Assembly: GCF_010560025.1 (NCBI RefSeq)
Contig: NZ_SAIY01000007.1
Coordinates: forward strand, 241,598-305,597
Direction: 5' to 3'
From: Verrucosispora sioxanthis
GTDB lineage: Bacteria; Actinomycetota; Actinomycetes; Mycobacteriales; Micromonosporaceae
DNA: 64,000 nt
Under the pieces are notes generated by a model. The model was not told the DNA's origin. It did no database searches and was given only the letters and a program-made list of their open reading frames with translations. How positions within the stretch are numbered: the stretch's first letter is position 1; each line of letters starts with the position of its first letter. Both the position numbers and the translations under genes were made by a program. Of the stretch, positions 40,870-48,648 are shown piece by piece.

Positions 40870-41946
40870 TCAAGTGAGGAGAAGGCAGGCGTCCCACCCA
40901 GTGGCGGTGGTCGCGGCGGTGGTGAGGCGGCAGCCGGTGGTGCCGTCCAGAAATCCGGAGGGTTCGTCGGCGACGGGCGCGGCGTCTTGGTGTAGACGTG
41001 CCAGGTCCGTGAGGGGTGTGGGGGTGAGGGCGTCGGCGGCGATGCGTCGGCCGGTGGCCAGCAGGCCGGCGGTGCCGTGGCAGAGGCTGCGGTCGGTGAG
41101 CCGCCCAAGTTGTGCGGGGTCGGTGACGCAGGTGGTGAACGCGGTCTCGGCGAGGCGTTGGCGGGTGGTGTCGTGCAGGGCGAGGACGGCCAGTTGGTGG
41201 GCGCGGGCGATGCCGGGGGTGCCGTAGCACCAGGACGGGCGCCCCGGCTGGTGTTGGGCCGGTGCGCCGCGGTGCAGGTCGTCGACGGTGAGGGTTTGCG
41301 GCCACCAGATGCCGCCGACGGTGTGCTGTTGCCAGGTGTCCAGCCACCGGCAGATGCGGGTGATCGCGGTGGTGTGTCCGTCGACGGTGATGCCGTCGCG
41401 GTGGGTGAGGGCGAGCAGCGCGAGGGGGCCGGTGATGCCGTGGGCGATGCCGTGGTTGGCGTGCCCTCCTGGTGGGGGTGGCTGGTGGCGGTGGGGTCCG
41501 TTGGCGCACCACCAGCCGGGCAGGTCACCGACGGGTTCGGTGAGCCGGACCAGATAGTCCAGGACGTGGCGGAGCAGGACGTGGTCGCCGAGGCGGCGCA
41601 GGACGACGCCGAGGCCGGTCAGGCCGCGGATGAGGTCGTACTCGGCGTAGTGGGGTTGCTGGCGGGAGTCGATGCGGCGGTGCGCCGTCTGCAGCCGCCG
41701 GCGGGTGACGGTGGCGGTGCCCGTGGCGGCGATCGTTCGTGCCCGGGTGAGGCCGGGTTCGTGACAGGTGGCGAGGACGAAGGCGAGCGCGGGGGCGCCG
41801 TAGAAGAGGCTGGCGCCGGCGGCGATGCTGACGCCGTGGGCGGTGGCCTTGCGCAGGGCGGCGTACGCGGCGGCCTGGTTGCCGGTTTCCAGGTGCAGCA
41901 GGGCGACGCCGGCCGCGCCATCGGCGAGGGACTGTCCGGTGGTCAT
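40870..41946 (-). CDS. lanC: LanC-type lanthionine synthetase (cyclase)
   Basis: 358 residues of alpha/alpha barrel repeats (GLTGLGVVLRRLGDH, GIAHGITGPLALLAL). The zinc ligands are in RPSWCYGTPGIARA (Cys240) and SLCHGTAGLL (Cys289, His290), the LanC signature. It adds cysteine thiols to dehydroalanine or dehydrobutyrine to form lanthionine rings in the precursor. The start overlaps the end of lanB by 4 bp, so the dehydratase and cyclase are co-translated. Confidence 0.92.
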   Translation of the reverse strand: MTTGQSLADGAAGVALLHLETGNQAAAYAALRKATAHGVSIAAGASLFYGAPALAFVLATCHEPGLTRARTIAATGTATVTRRRLQTAHRRIDSRQQPHYAEYDLIRGLTGLGVVLRRLGDHVLLRHVLDYLVRLTEPVGDLPGWWCANGPHRHQPPPPGGHANHGIAHGITGPLALLALTHRDGITVDGHTTAITRICRWLDTWQQHTVGGIWWPQTLTVDDLHRGAPAQHQPGRPSWCYGTPGIARAHQLAVLALHDTTRQRLAETAFTTCVTDPAQLGRLTDRSLCHGTAGLLATGRRIAADALTPTPLTDLARLHQDAAPVADEPSGFLDGTTGCRLTTAATTATGWDACLLLT

Positions 41947-44684
41947 GCCGGTGCCGGTCGGGTGCGGGAGATGGTGCGGGCCAGGCGTAGGCAGTGCCGT
42001 TCGGAGGCGAGGTCGACGCCGATCATGCGGGCGTGGTGCAGGTGCAGCAGGTCGGCCAGCACCTGGTCGAGGTCGAGACCGTCGGCGGCGGCCAGATCCC
42101 GGTAGCCGGTTATCGCCGACGCCAGGTCGCCGTCGCGGTGCGGGGTGCGGGCGAGGTCGAGCTGGGCGGGGTCGAGGCGTGAGCCGCTGTGGTGGGGGAC
42201 GTGGTCGGCGAGCCAGCGCCGGCCGTCGCCGGTGAACGCGTCGACGATGGCGATCATCCCAGCGGCGGTGCGGGACTGCCGGTCACCGGCCAGCCGCCGC
42301 AGGACAGTGCGGGAGTCGGCGGCGAACACCGCCTCCGCAGCCGTGAGGGTGTGTCCGGTGCCGTGGCGGGTTTCGGGCCGGTAGGTGTGCAGGCTGTAGT
42401 CGTGCGCCACGCCGTCGTCCTCCAGCCGCTGCACCCATTCGGCGATGGTCATGGCGGCGACCGCGAACTGGCCTGCGTCGTTCAGGGGGATGCGCAGGCG
42501 CAGGTGAGGTTCCGGGTCGGGGTAGCGCAGGAACCACCAGCCCGCCGGCAGCAGCGGCGCGGTCCGTCGGGCGAGGTCGGTGACGATGTCCTCGACCCGC
42601 CCGGACAGGCGGCTCTCCAGCCACGACGACTGTCCCGGGCGATGCCGCACCGAGGCCACCTCCCGAGCAGGTCGAGGCGGCGGACTGGCCGATGGGGTGT
42701 GAGTGAGGGTGAGCAGGAGTTCGGCGGGCCGGTTGTCGATCCAGCCGGCTGGTCCCGGGGCCTCGGTGATGATCGTGCGAGCCTGCCGTTGCAGGTGCCC
42801 GCGTAGCACCGCCAGGTGGGCGTTGTCGTTCAGGTCCAGGCGCAGCTGCACATCGTCGTCGCCGACCAGGATCTCCTGCGGCAGCCGGCGGCGTTCGCGC
42901 CACCGCTGCCAGGCATCACGCCACCGCGGCCACGCCACCCCGCGAGGCAACGCGGACTGGTCGATGATCCAGCGGGCGGGATGCAGAATGCTGCGTCCGC
43001 GTCGCACGCGGGGCAGGAACGGCAGATCGGCGGCGTGGCCCCAGTCGAATCTGCCGCACGGTGCCGCCCACGCGGTCCCGATCTCCGTCAGGAACCGCAC
43101 CAGCGGCTGCTGCAGACCCGGAAGCAGCACACTGTTGAACAGCAGCGGCTCGACCGGCCGCCCGCTGCGGCGCGACACCAGCCACAGCCGCTGTCCGTCG
43201 CCGGTCACCGCCAGGTCCGCCACCGTGAACGGCGGGTCAGGATGGAAATCGCCGACGGGCAGGACCGGCAACACCTCGACAGTACGGGCAACCGCGGCCA
43301 GGTGGGCGTCCAGCGGCGGACCGGACACCTGCACCGACACCGCGCCGGGCAGGACCGTCGGCAGATTCCGATAGACGTCCTGGAAACAGGCCCGCTCGGC
43401 GGGGGTGAGCAGGTGCAGAGACCGGCCGGCGGACACCCCGGCATGGCGGGATCCGCTGAGCACCGTCAACGCGAACCTGCCTCGGTCCAAGTCGTGCCCG
43501 GTGACGGCGGCGAGGGTGAACCGCAGCTCGGTGTGCGGGACCGGCGGCCGATCATCGCCGTCGCGGAGGCGGCCTATCAGGTCGTCGTCGAGGATCACCT
43601 CCGCGCCGCCGTCCAGCGCCGACTGCTGGGCCAGGTGCCCGAGCAGCCGATCCCGCCCGGTGACCAGCGCCGGTGCCCGCCGGGTGGAGCCGCGGTAGCC
43701 GGCGGGAAAGCCCAGCACGGTCAGCACCTCGCGCACCGGCACGGCCGCACCCGGACCCCACCGCTGGATAAACGCCCGGTGGTACTCCACCCACCCCCGC
43801 ATCCGCGGCGCTACCGCCGTCAGCGTCCCCGCGGCCCGGCCGGCCTCCCGCAGCACCGCTGGCGGCAGCGTCACCGACACGTCGACCCGCAGGTCCACCG
43901 CGACCCGCTCGCCGGGGTCGGGTATCGGGGCGTGGCGGGCCAGGTGAGCGGCGGGGTCGGTGACGGTCATCGCCGGCCGCACCGCCGACAGCAACACCCC
44001 AGCACCGACCAGCGAACCCAGCATGCGCTCGGCCGCGCCGATCCTGGCCGGCTCCGGCCCGGCGACCGTGGTGGCGAGGTCACCGAACATGATCGGGGAA
44101 CTCGCCGCGTGCAGTGCCGCCCGCACCGGCCCGGTCAGGCGGACCTCGACGTCCCACCGGCGGTCGCCCTCGGCACGGGCGCACGGCAGCACCCACACTT
44201 CGCCACGCCGGTAGCCCACCGCGTTCGTCACCACCGCCACACCGCGCAGCACCGTCAGGTCCTGCTCCATCCGGGCGGCGTGCGCGGCGATGAACCGCCC
44301 GTCCGGCCGGACAACCCTCCGGTGCTCCTCGCCCCAGCGAACCGACGTGCGGGCACCGAAGTCGACCGGGGCTACCCCGGCGAAGGTGCCGAACGGTGTC
44401 GCCCGGCCGGTCCACCGCAGCACATACCGCACCACCGACTCGACCAGCCGCCGCAACCGATCCGGATCAGCAGGCTCGCCGGTCACCGCCCGGGTGACCT
44501 GCTCGCACAGGTGCGGCGAGGCACAGGCGACGGCCGCCGCAAACCCCGGCAGCGCCCACACACTGGTAAGCCACTGCCGCCACTGCTCCGGCCGATGCGC
44601 GGTCAGGTCGGGCCACGCGGGCAGGCTCAGACCGCTCGGGTAGGCGGCGACTCGGATCAACGCCGCACCAGCCGCAGAAAACAT
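41943..44684 (-). CDS. lanB: Full-length lantibiotic dehydratase LanB
   Basis: 913 residues from the ATG at 44684. RWTGRATPFGTFAGVAP at about residue 91 is the hallmark of the glutamylation domain, which uses glutamyl-tRNA to activate Ser/Thr. The large N-terminal domain continues to about residue 640. The C-terminal elimination domain (AGWWFLRYPDPEPHLRLRIP, IAEWVQRLEDDGVAHDYSLH) follows. It dehydrates Ser/Thr residues of the FxLD precursor in the cytoplasm. It overlaps lanC by 4 bp and lies 70 bp downstream of the precursor gene. Longer upstream in-frame starts would overlap the precursor and methyltransferase genes and are antisense-like in composition. Confidence 0.93.
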   Translation of the reverse strand: MFSAAGAALIRVAAYPSGLSLPAWPDLTAHRPEQWRQWLTSVWALPGFAAAVACASPHLCEQVTRAVTGEPADPDRLRRLVESVVRYVLRWTGRATPFGTFAGVAPVDFGARTSVRWGEEHRRVVRPDGRFIAAHAARMEQDLTVLRGVAVVTNAVGYRRGEVWVLPCARAEGDRRWDVEVRLTGPVRAALHAASSPIMFGDLATTVAGPEPARIGAAERMLGSLVGAGVLLSAVRPAMTVTDPAAHLARHAPIPDPGERVAVDLRVDVSVTLPPAVLREAGRAAGTLTAVAPRMRGWVEYHRAFIQRWGPGAAVPVREVLTVLGFPAGYRGSTRRAPALVTGRDRLLGHLAQQSALDGGAEVILDDDLIGRLRDGDDRPPVPHTELRFTLAAVTGHDLDRGRFALTVLSGSRHAGVSAGRSLHLLTPAERACFQDVYRNLPTVLPGAVSVQVSGPPLDAHLAAVARTVEVLPVLPVGDFHPDPPFTVADLAVTGDGQRLWLVSRRSGRPVEPLLFNSVLLPGLQQPLVRFLTEIGTAWAAPCGRFDWGHAADLPFLPRVRRGRSILHPARWIIDQSALPRGVAWPRWRDAWQRWRERRRLPQEILVGDDDVQLRLDLNDNAHLAVLRGHLQRQARTIITEAPGPAGWIDNRPAELLLTLTHTPSASPPPRPAREVASVRHRPGQSSWLESRLSGRVEDIVTDLARRTAPLLPAGWWFLRYPDPEPHLRLRIPLNDAGQFAVAAMTIAEWVQRLEDDGVAHDYSLHTYRPETRHGTGHTLTAAEAVFAADSRTVLRRLAGDRQSRTAAGMIAIVDAFTGDGRRWLADHVPHHSGSRLDPAQLDLARTPHRDGDLASAITGYRDLAAADGLDLDQVLADLLHLHHARMIGVDLASERHCLRLARTISRTRPAPA

Positions 44685-44754
44685 GCTGCACCACCAGAAG
44701 GGGAGGGCCCGATGTCGGCGGACACCGGGCCCCGACAGAGGGTGCGGACAGGGG

Positions 44755-44901
44755 TTACTTGCCGCCGCCGGAGCAGGCGTTGGAGCCCGTGTTACCGGAG
44801 CCGCAGTTGTCGTCGGTGCTGGTGGCATACCCACCGGCGGCGGGGCCGGCGTCCACCAGCGTGATGTCCAGGTCGAACTCGTCGAGGTCCGTGGTCTCCA
44901 C
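44755..44901 (-). CDS. FxLD-family lanthipeptide precursor
   Basis: 48 residues from a GTG complementary to 44899-44901, with AGGAAGG eight bases upstream. The leader METTDLDEFDLDITLVDAG holds the Phe-Asp-Leu-Asp (FxLD) recognition motif at residues 9-12 and is acidic. A GG pair at 23-24 may mark the cleavage site. The core (about residues 25-48) has Thr27, Ser28, Thr29, Ser35, Thr38, Ser40 and Ser44 as dehydration sites and two cysteines, Cys33 and Cys43. At most two lanthionine rings can therefore form. Asp30-Asp31-Asn32 precedes the first Cys. It sits between the methyltransferase and lanB genes. It is too short for a 60-residue cut-off. Confidence 0.9.
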   Translation of the reverse strand: METTDLDEFDLDITLVDAGPAAGGYATSTDDNCGSGNTGSNACSGGGK

Positions 44902-44914
44902 TCGCTGTGCCTTC

Positions 44915-46153
44915 CTATGCGGGGGTGAAGGTGAGGACCAGGCGGCTGTGCCGCTTGTCCAGCACCGTCCCGGCCGGCAGGTCGCCGTCGGGAGTCCGTG
45001 CGGGCAGGACATGCAGCACCGGAGCCGGTTCGCCGCCGTCCACCCACGCCCGCATGTGCGCCACCATCCGCCCGGCCGCGCCGGCGGCGTCCGGTCCGTG
45101 GGCACACGCGCCAAGGTCGAACATGTCATCGGTCCAGCGCAGCTCCGACCGGTAGACGAACGTGCCCCCATGCAGGACGGCGGGCGTACCGAACCGCCAC
45201 GCCGGCGCGACGACGCCGGCTTCGACGGCCTCCTGATGCGCCGCAAGCACCACGAACTGATCCACCTCGGCGGCAAGACGCGCCGCCAGCCACAAGTCCA
45301 GATCGGCCAGGACCGTCCGAGGCGGCAAATTCACTCCCGCCCACGCCTGCTCCCGCGGCCGCGACAACAGCCCACCCACCAGGTTCGGGCTGACCTGCTG
45401 ACCCTCATCCAGCCGCAGATGCACACCATCGGCCACATCGACGTACCGCACGTCGTGCGCTCCGGCGCCTTGCATCGCCACGAACCCACACAGGCGCTGG
45501 CTTAGGCTGACCAGCCGGTCACCGTCACGACGCAGCGCCCACGAGCGGGTCATCCCGAACGTCCGCAACGGCACCACCAACACACCGCCCTCGACCAGCT
45601 GGCCGGTCCACGCCGCCGGGATGTCCCACGCACCAACGGTCACGATGATCAGGTCGAAGCAGGGACCCGGAACCAGCGGCTGCTCAGCATCGGCGCACAC
45701 CACGGTGACGTCGCGGTACCCCGCCGCCGTCAGACACGCCACGGCCCGCTCGGTCACCTCCGGGTCGATGTCCACGGTCGTCACCGACCCCGACTCACCG
45801 ACCAGCTCGCGCAGCAGAGACGCGTTGTAGCCACCCGAGCCGATCTCCAGCACATGCCGGCCCGCCAACCCACCATCGAGAGCGTCGACCGCCTGACCCA
45901 GCATCTCCGCGATCAACCACGGCGCCGACACCGAACTGACGGTCTCCTCACCGCGCCGCTTCGTGACCACCGCGTTGTCGGCGCGGTACGCCTCCTCGAC
46001 CGCCACGCCCGGCGTGAACATCTCGCGAGGCACCGTCCGCAGCGCCGCCTCCACCTCGGGCGGCATCACCAGCCCTTTCGCCTCCTGGTCGGCGACCAGT
46101 TGGTCGACCATCGTGTTTCGGAGGCCTTCGCTGCTCACCGTGTCGACACCCAT
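44915..46153 (-). CDS. FxLD-system methyltransferase (protein-isoaspartate O-methyltransferase-like)
   Basis: 412 residues. The N-terminal half is PIMT-like: EAALRTVPREMFTPG, VVTKRRGEETVSSVSAPWLI, and SAM motif I HVLEIGSGGYNASLLREL, with VTTVDIDPEVTERA. The C-terminal half (LSQRLCGFVAMQGAGAHDV, WLAARLAAEVDQFVVLAAH) is the extension seen in the FxLD-type enzymes of lanthipeptide clusters. Homologues methylate Asp side chains of the modified peptide, which can collapse to aspartimide or isoaspartate. The Asp30-Asp31-Asn32 stretch of the precursor is the natural candidate target. It is the first gene of the operon, 13 bp upstream of the precursor. Confidence 0.88.
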   Translation of the reverse strand: MGVDTVSSEGLRNTMVDQLVADQEAKGLVMPPEVEAALRTVPREMFTPGVAVEEAYRADNAVVTKRRGEETVSSVSAPWLIAEMLGQAVDALDGGLAGRHVLEIGSGGYNASLLRELVGESGSVTTVDIDPEVTERAVACLTAAGYRDVTVVCADAEQPLVPGPCFDLIIVTVGAWDIPAAWTGQLVEGGVLVVPLRTFGMTRSWALRRDGDRLVSLSQRLCGFVAMQGAGAHDVRYVDVADGVHLRLDEGQQVSPNLVGGLLSRPREQAWAGVNLPPRTVLADLDLWLAARLAAEVDQFVVLAAHQEAVEAGVVAPAWRFGTPAVLHGGTFVYRSELRWTDDMFDLGACAHGPDAAGAAGRMVAHMRAWVDGGEPAPVLHVLPARTPDGDLPAGTVLDKRHSRLVLTFTPA

Positions 46154-46454
46154 GTGCTCTCACTTCTCCTATTCGCGGGCTATCCGTACGACCCGCTTTT
46201 TCTCTGCATCCGAGGCTGGCAGGACGGCCTCGGGGGGTACGGATCCTTATGCCGCAGGGGCGCCGGCGTTCGTGGAGCCCGGCGCGTCGGCCGGTGCTTC
46301 GCCTGGATCGTCGCGGTGAAGCCGCTACGTCAGGCCGAACCTCGCCCCGGCTGGTGCGTGTCCGGGGTCGGTTGGCCGCCGATCGGGGGAAGCGACGACC
46401 AACCGACCAGCACCACCGGGACGACAGGTGCATAGCCGAGGGTTACGGCCGCTC
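46154..46454. other. Intergenic stretch upstream of the lanthipeptide operon
   Basis: About 300 bp between the methyltransferase start and the decayed IS5-type element. It should contain the operon promoter, but I cannot point to convincing -35 and -10 boxes. Open frames here are antisense-like and unsupported. Confidence 0.4.
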
Positions 46455-46472
46455 AGAGGGCGGTTCGGAGTG

Positions 46473-46913
46473 TTAGGTCCGTTTCTGGCTGAGGGTGAAT
46501 ACTCCGGGTTCGTCTTCGGTGAGGACGTGGCGGTTGACCATGCGTTTCAGCTTGGCGCGGGTGCCTTCGACGTTCTTCGGTGAGGGTTCGACGCCGAGGG
46601 CGAGGCAGATGCCTTTGGCGCGCATGCCGGCGGGCGCGGTGCCAAGGATGTGCAGGATCTGCTGGTAGGGCCCGCTGGCGATCGTCGGGTCGTCGGCGGT
46701 GAACTCGTCGGCGGCGAGAGTGCGCAGGGTGGTGCGGGTGGTCGCGAGGTCGGCCAGTTCGCCGTCGAGGCGGGCGAGTTCGCCGGTCAGTGCGGTGATC
46801 TGCTCGCGGAGCCGGTCGGCGCGTTGGCGTGCGGTGGTCTCCCGGTCGGTGATCAGGTCGAGGACGGTGGGAAGGTTCACGGTGCCGCCAGGAGGTGTGC
46901 TGGTCCCGGTCAT
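46473..46913 (-). CDS. Coiled-coil winged-helix protein inside the IS5-type element
   Basis: 146 residues from the ATG at 46913. A coiled coil (ARQRADRLREQITALTGELA, RLDGELADLATTRTTLRTL) is followed by a winged helix-like domain (GPYQQILHILGTAPAGMRAK, RAKLKRMVNRHVLTEDEPGV). Similar small proteins occur near mobile DNA in actinomycetes. Its start overlaps the ruined end of the transposase, and the left inverted repeat lies about 20 bp past its stop, so it travels with the element. The function is unknown; a DNA-binding regulator is likely. Confidence 0.65.
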   Translation of the reverse strand: MTGTSTPPGGTVNLPTVLDLITDRETTARQRADRLREQITALTGELARLDGELADLATTRTTLRTLAADEFTADDPTIASGPYQQILHILGTAPAGMRAKGICLALGVEPSPKNVEGTRAKLKRMVNRHVLTEDEPGVFTLSQKRT

Positions 46914-47693
46914 GCCACCCGATGTTCGCCGTCGACGCCCACGGGGTTCGTGACACCGAGGACTGGGCGGCTCTCGTACGTCGCGCACAGGCGGCGGTGC
47001 AGCATCAGCGTGCCGTCCGGCCTGCTCGACGATCCACCGCTTACGGATCGGCGGCCGGGCCGGGTAATCGGGCGTTTGACGACCTCGACGTCGACCCCGA
47101 GGACGGCGCCGTGCAGGGCGAGGTCTGTTTGAACCCGGCGTCGACCCAGGCGCGGCTCACCGTCGGGGTGTGCGACGACTTTGTCGAGCAGCCGGATGCC
47201 GATAGTGTTGTCGGTGACCGACGCTGCAGTGACCACGACCGCGATGACCAGCCCCAACGCGTCCACTGCCAGGCCCTTGCCCGGACACCTTGGCCGCGTC
47301 CTTGCCGGTCGTCGCGGCCGGAATGTGGTTCGCCGCCTGATCGACTGGGTGTCCAACACGACCGCGCTCGGATCACTCCTGACGACCGACTTTTTCCCTG
47401 GCCTGGCAGCGCAGCAGATCGTGGATCACCTGGTCGGTGCCGTCGTCGCGCCACAGGGCGAAGTAGTAGTAGGTGGCCGACTTCGGCGGCAGGTCGTGCG
47501 GCAGGTACGCCCACTGACAGCCCGTCCGGTTCTGGTAGAAGATCGCGTTCACGATCTCCCGCAGGTCGTAGTCGCCTGGCTGGCCCGACACCGAGACCGC
47601 GACGCGCTTGGTCTTCCACGCCTGTAGGAACGGCCCGATCAGCTCCCACTGCTCGTCGCTGACATCGCTCGGGTACGGCTTTCGATCACCCAT
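46914..47693 (-). pseudogene. IS5-family transposase remnant
   Basis: The N-terminal part is intact in one frame: PYPSDVSDEQWELIGPFLQA, DLREIVNAIFYQNRTGCQWA, YLPHDLPPKSATYYYFALWR. The catalytic part continues in other frames (VLDTQSIRR, GLAVDALGLVIAVVVTAASV, LMLHRRLCATYESRP). Several frameshifts separate the conserved blocks, so no functional enzyme can be made. Confidence 0.8.
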
Positions 47694-47844
47694 GATCGGG
47701 CTAACGCCGCAGCCGCCTCACAGTCACGACCAAGACTCACATCCCATAGATCGACCTGGTGCTGTAACAACAGCGAACCCGCCGGAAGGCCGCCAACCGG
47801 ACGCAATGCATTAGACCAGATCAAGTTACTGCGGACCGCCCTCT

Positions 47845-48324
47845 AAGAGTCACCCACACCTTCGCGGTTCCGTGTACGGCCGCGAGGCGGTCGATGCGGG
47901 TGGTGATCTGGCCCCCCAAGTGTTCGCTCGGGCCTGTGACCGGCTCCCCGAACTGGATCCGCGCCTCGTCTCCTAGACCGTCAAATGGCTGCGAGGATCC
48001 GGGCAGGGCAGCCTGGCCATCCGATGGCGTTGACGTGTCAATTTGCACCTGGATCAGGGTGCGCCGATCTTTGTCAAGCGCTGTGGCGAAACACCGCCGA
48101 TGGTCCTTGCCGGCAGGTAGCGAGGGGATCGACCTGTACCTGGGGGGCGTTTCGGCGAGGTCGGTCATCCAACCGTGGTCGAGGCGCTCGCACAGGTCGT
48201 CGACCAGTTGATAGGACGGGGGTGTCGGCTTGGCCTGCACCGGGGTGGCCTGGTTGGCGCAGCCGGTCAGCAGGAGCGTACGGGCGAGCGCGGAGACGCT
48301 CCGCTGCGCGGCTGGTGTGAACAC
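47845..48324 (-). pseudogene. Lipoprotein gene truncated by the IS5-type element
   Basis: About 158 residues before the junction. A lipobox-like LLLTGC follows a short hydrophobic N-terminus. Then comes a mature domain (YQLVDDLCERLDHGWMTDLA, DHRRCFATALDKDRRTLIQV) resembling small actinobacterial DUF3558-like lipoproteins with a Cys pair. The coding sequence runs into the right inverted repeat of the decayed IS and gains an artificial stop at 47821. The true C-terminus is missing. It is probably not functional, though a secreted product is still possible. Confidence 0.55.
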
Positions 48325-48648
48325 GCGCGAATCATGGCATGACGTAGTCCGATGGGTGGCCCCGTCTCGGGCTGTGACTGCCCGGCGTTGGCCGCGCCGG
48401 TGGCGCGTTTACTCGGTCTCGCCAACACCGTACGAGGAGGAACCCCTTGCCCCTTCGTCGAGGACGCCGAGGGCTGGCGACCTCGACGCCATGGGCCAGG
48501 TACGAACTCAGCCACACTGCGTCATGAGGAAGTGCGTAACGAGTGACGAAGTCCGGTTTGTGGTAGCAGCTTGTGACCGCTCTTTACATCGATCGTTCGG
48601 CATCCTTACAGTTCGCGCATCGATCGGGCTTGATCACGGGGGTGCCGG
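48325..48648. other. Region upstream of the giant secreted protein genes
   Basis: About 320 bp between divergent genes. It should hold the promoter of the two large plus-strand genes. I see no convincing RNA gene, operator or coding frame, and no well-placed promoter boxes. Confidence 0.4.

Larger units (their letters stand above)
46455..47844 (-). mobile_element. Decayed IS5-type element with passenger gene
   Basis: About 1.39 kb bounded by imperfect inverted repeats. The left end begins AGAGGGCGGTTCGGAGT (46455) and the right end, reverse complemented, AGAGGGCGGTCCGCAGT (to 47844). No clean target duplication is visible. It contains a degenerate transposase and an intact small winged-helix gene. 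It truncates the lipoprotein gene on its right. Confidence 0.6.

Noticed and set aside
44685..45107. Upstream in-frame extension of LanB across the precursor gene.
   Set aside because: The extension overlaps the FxLD precursor and methyltransferase in another frame. LanB homology begins just after the ATG at 44684.
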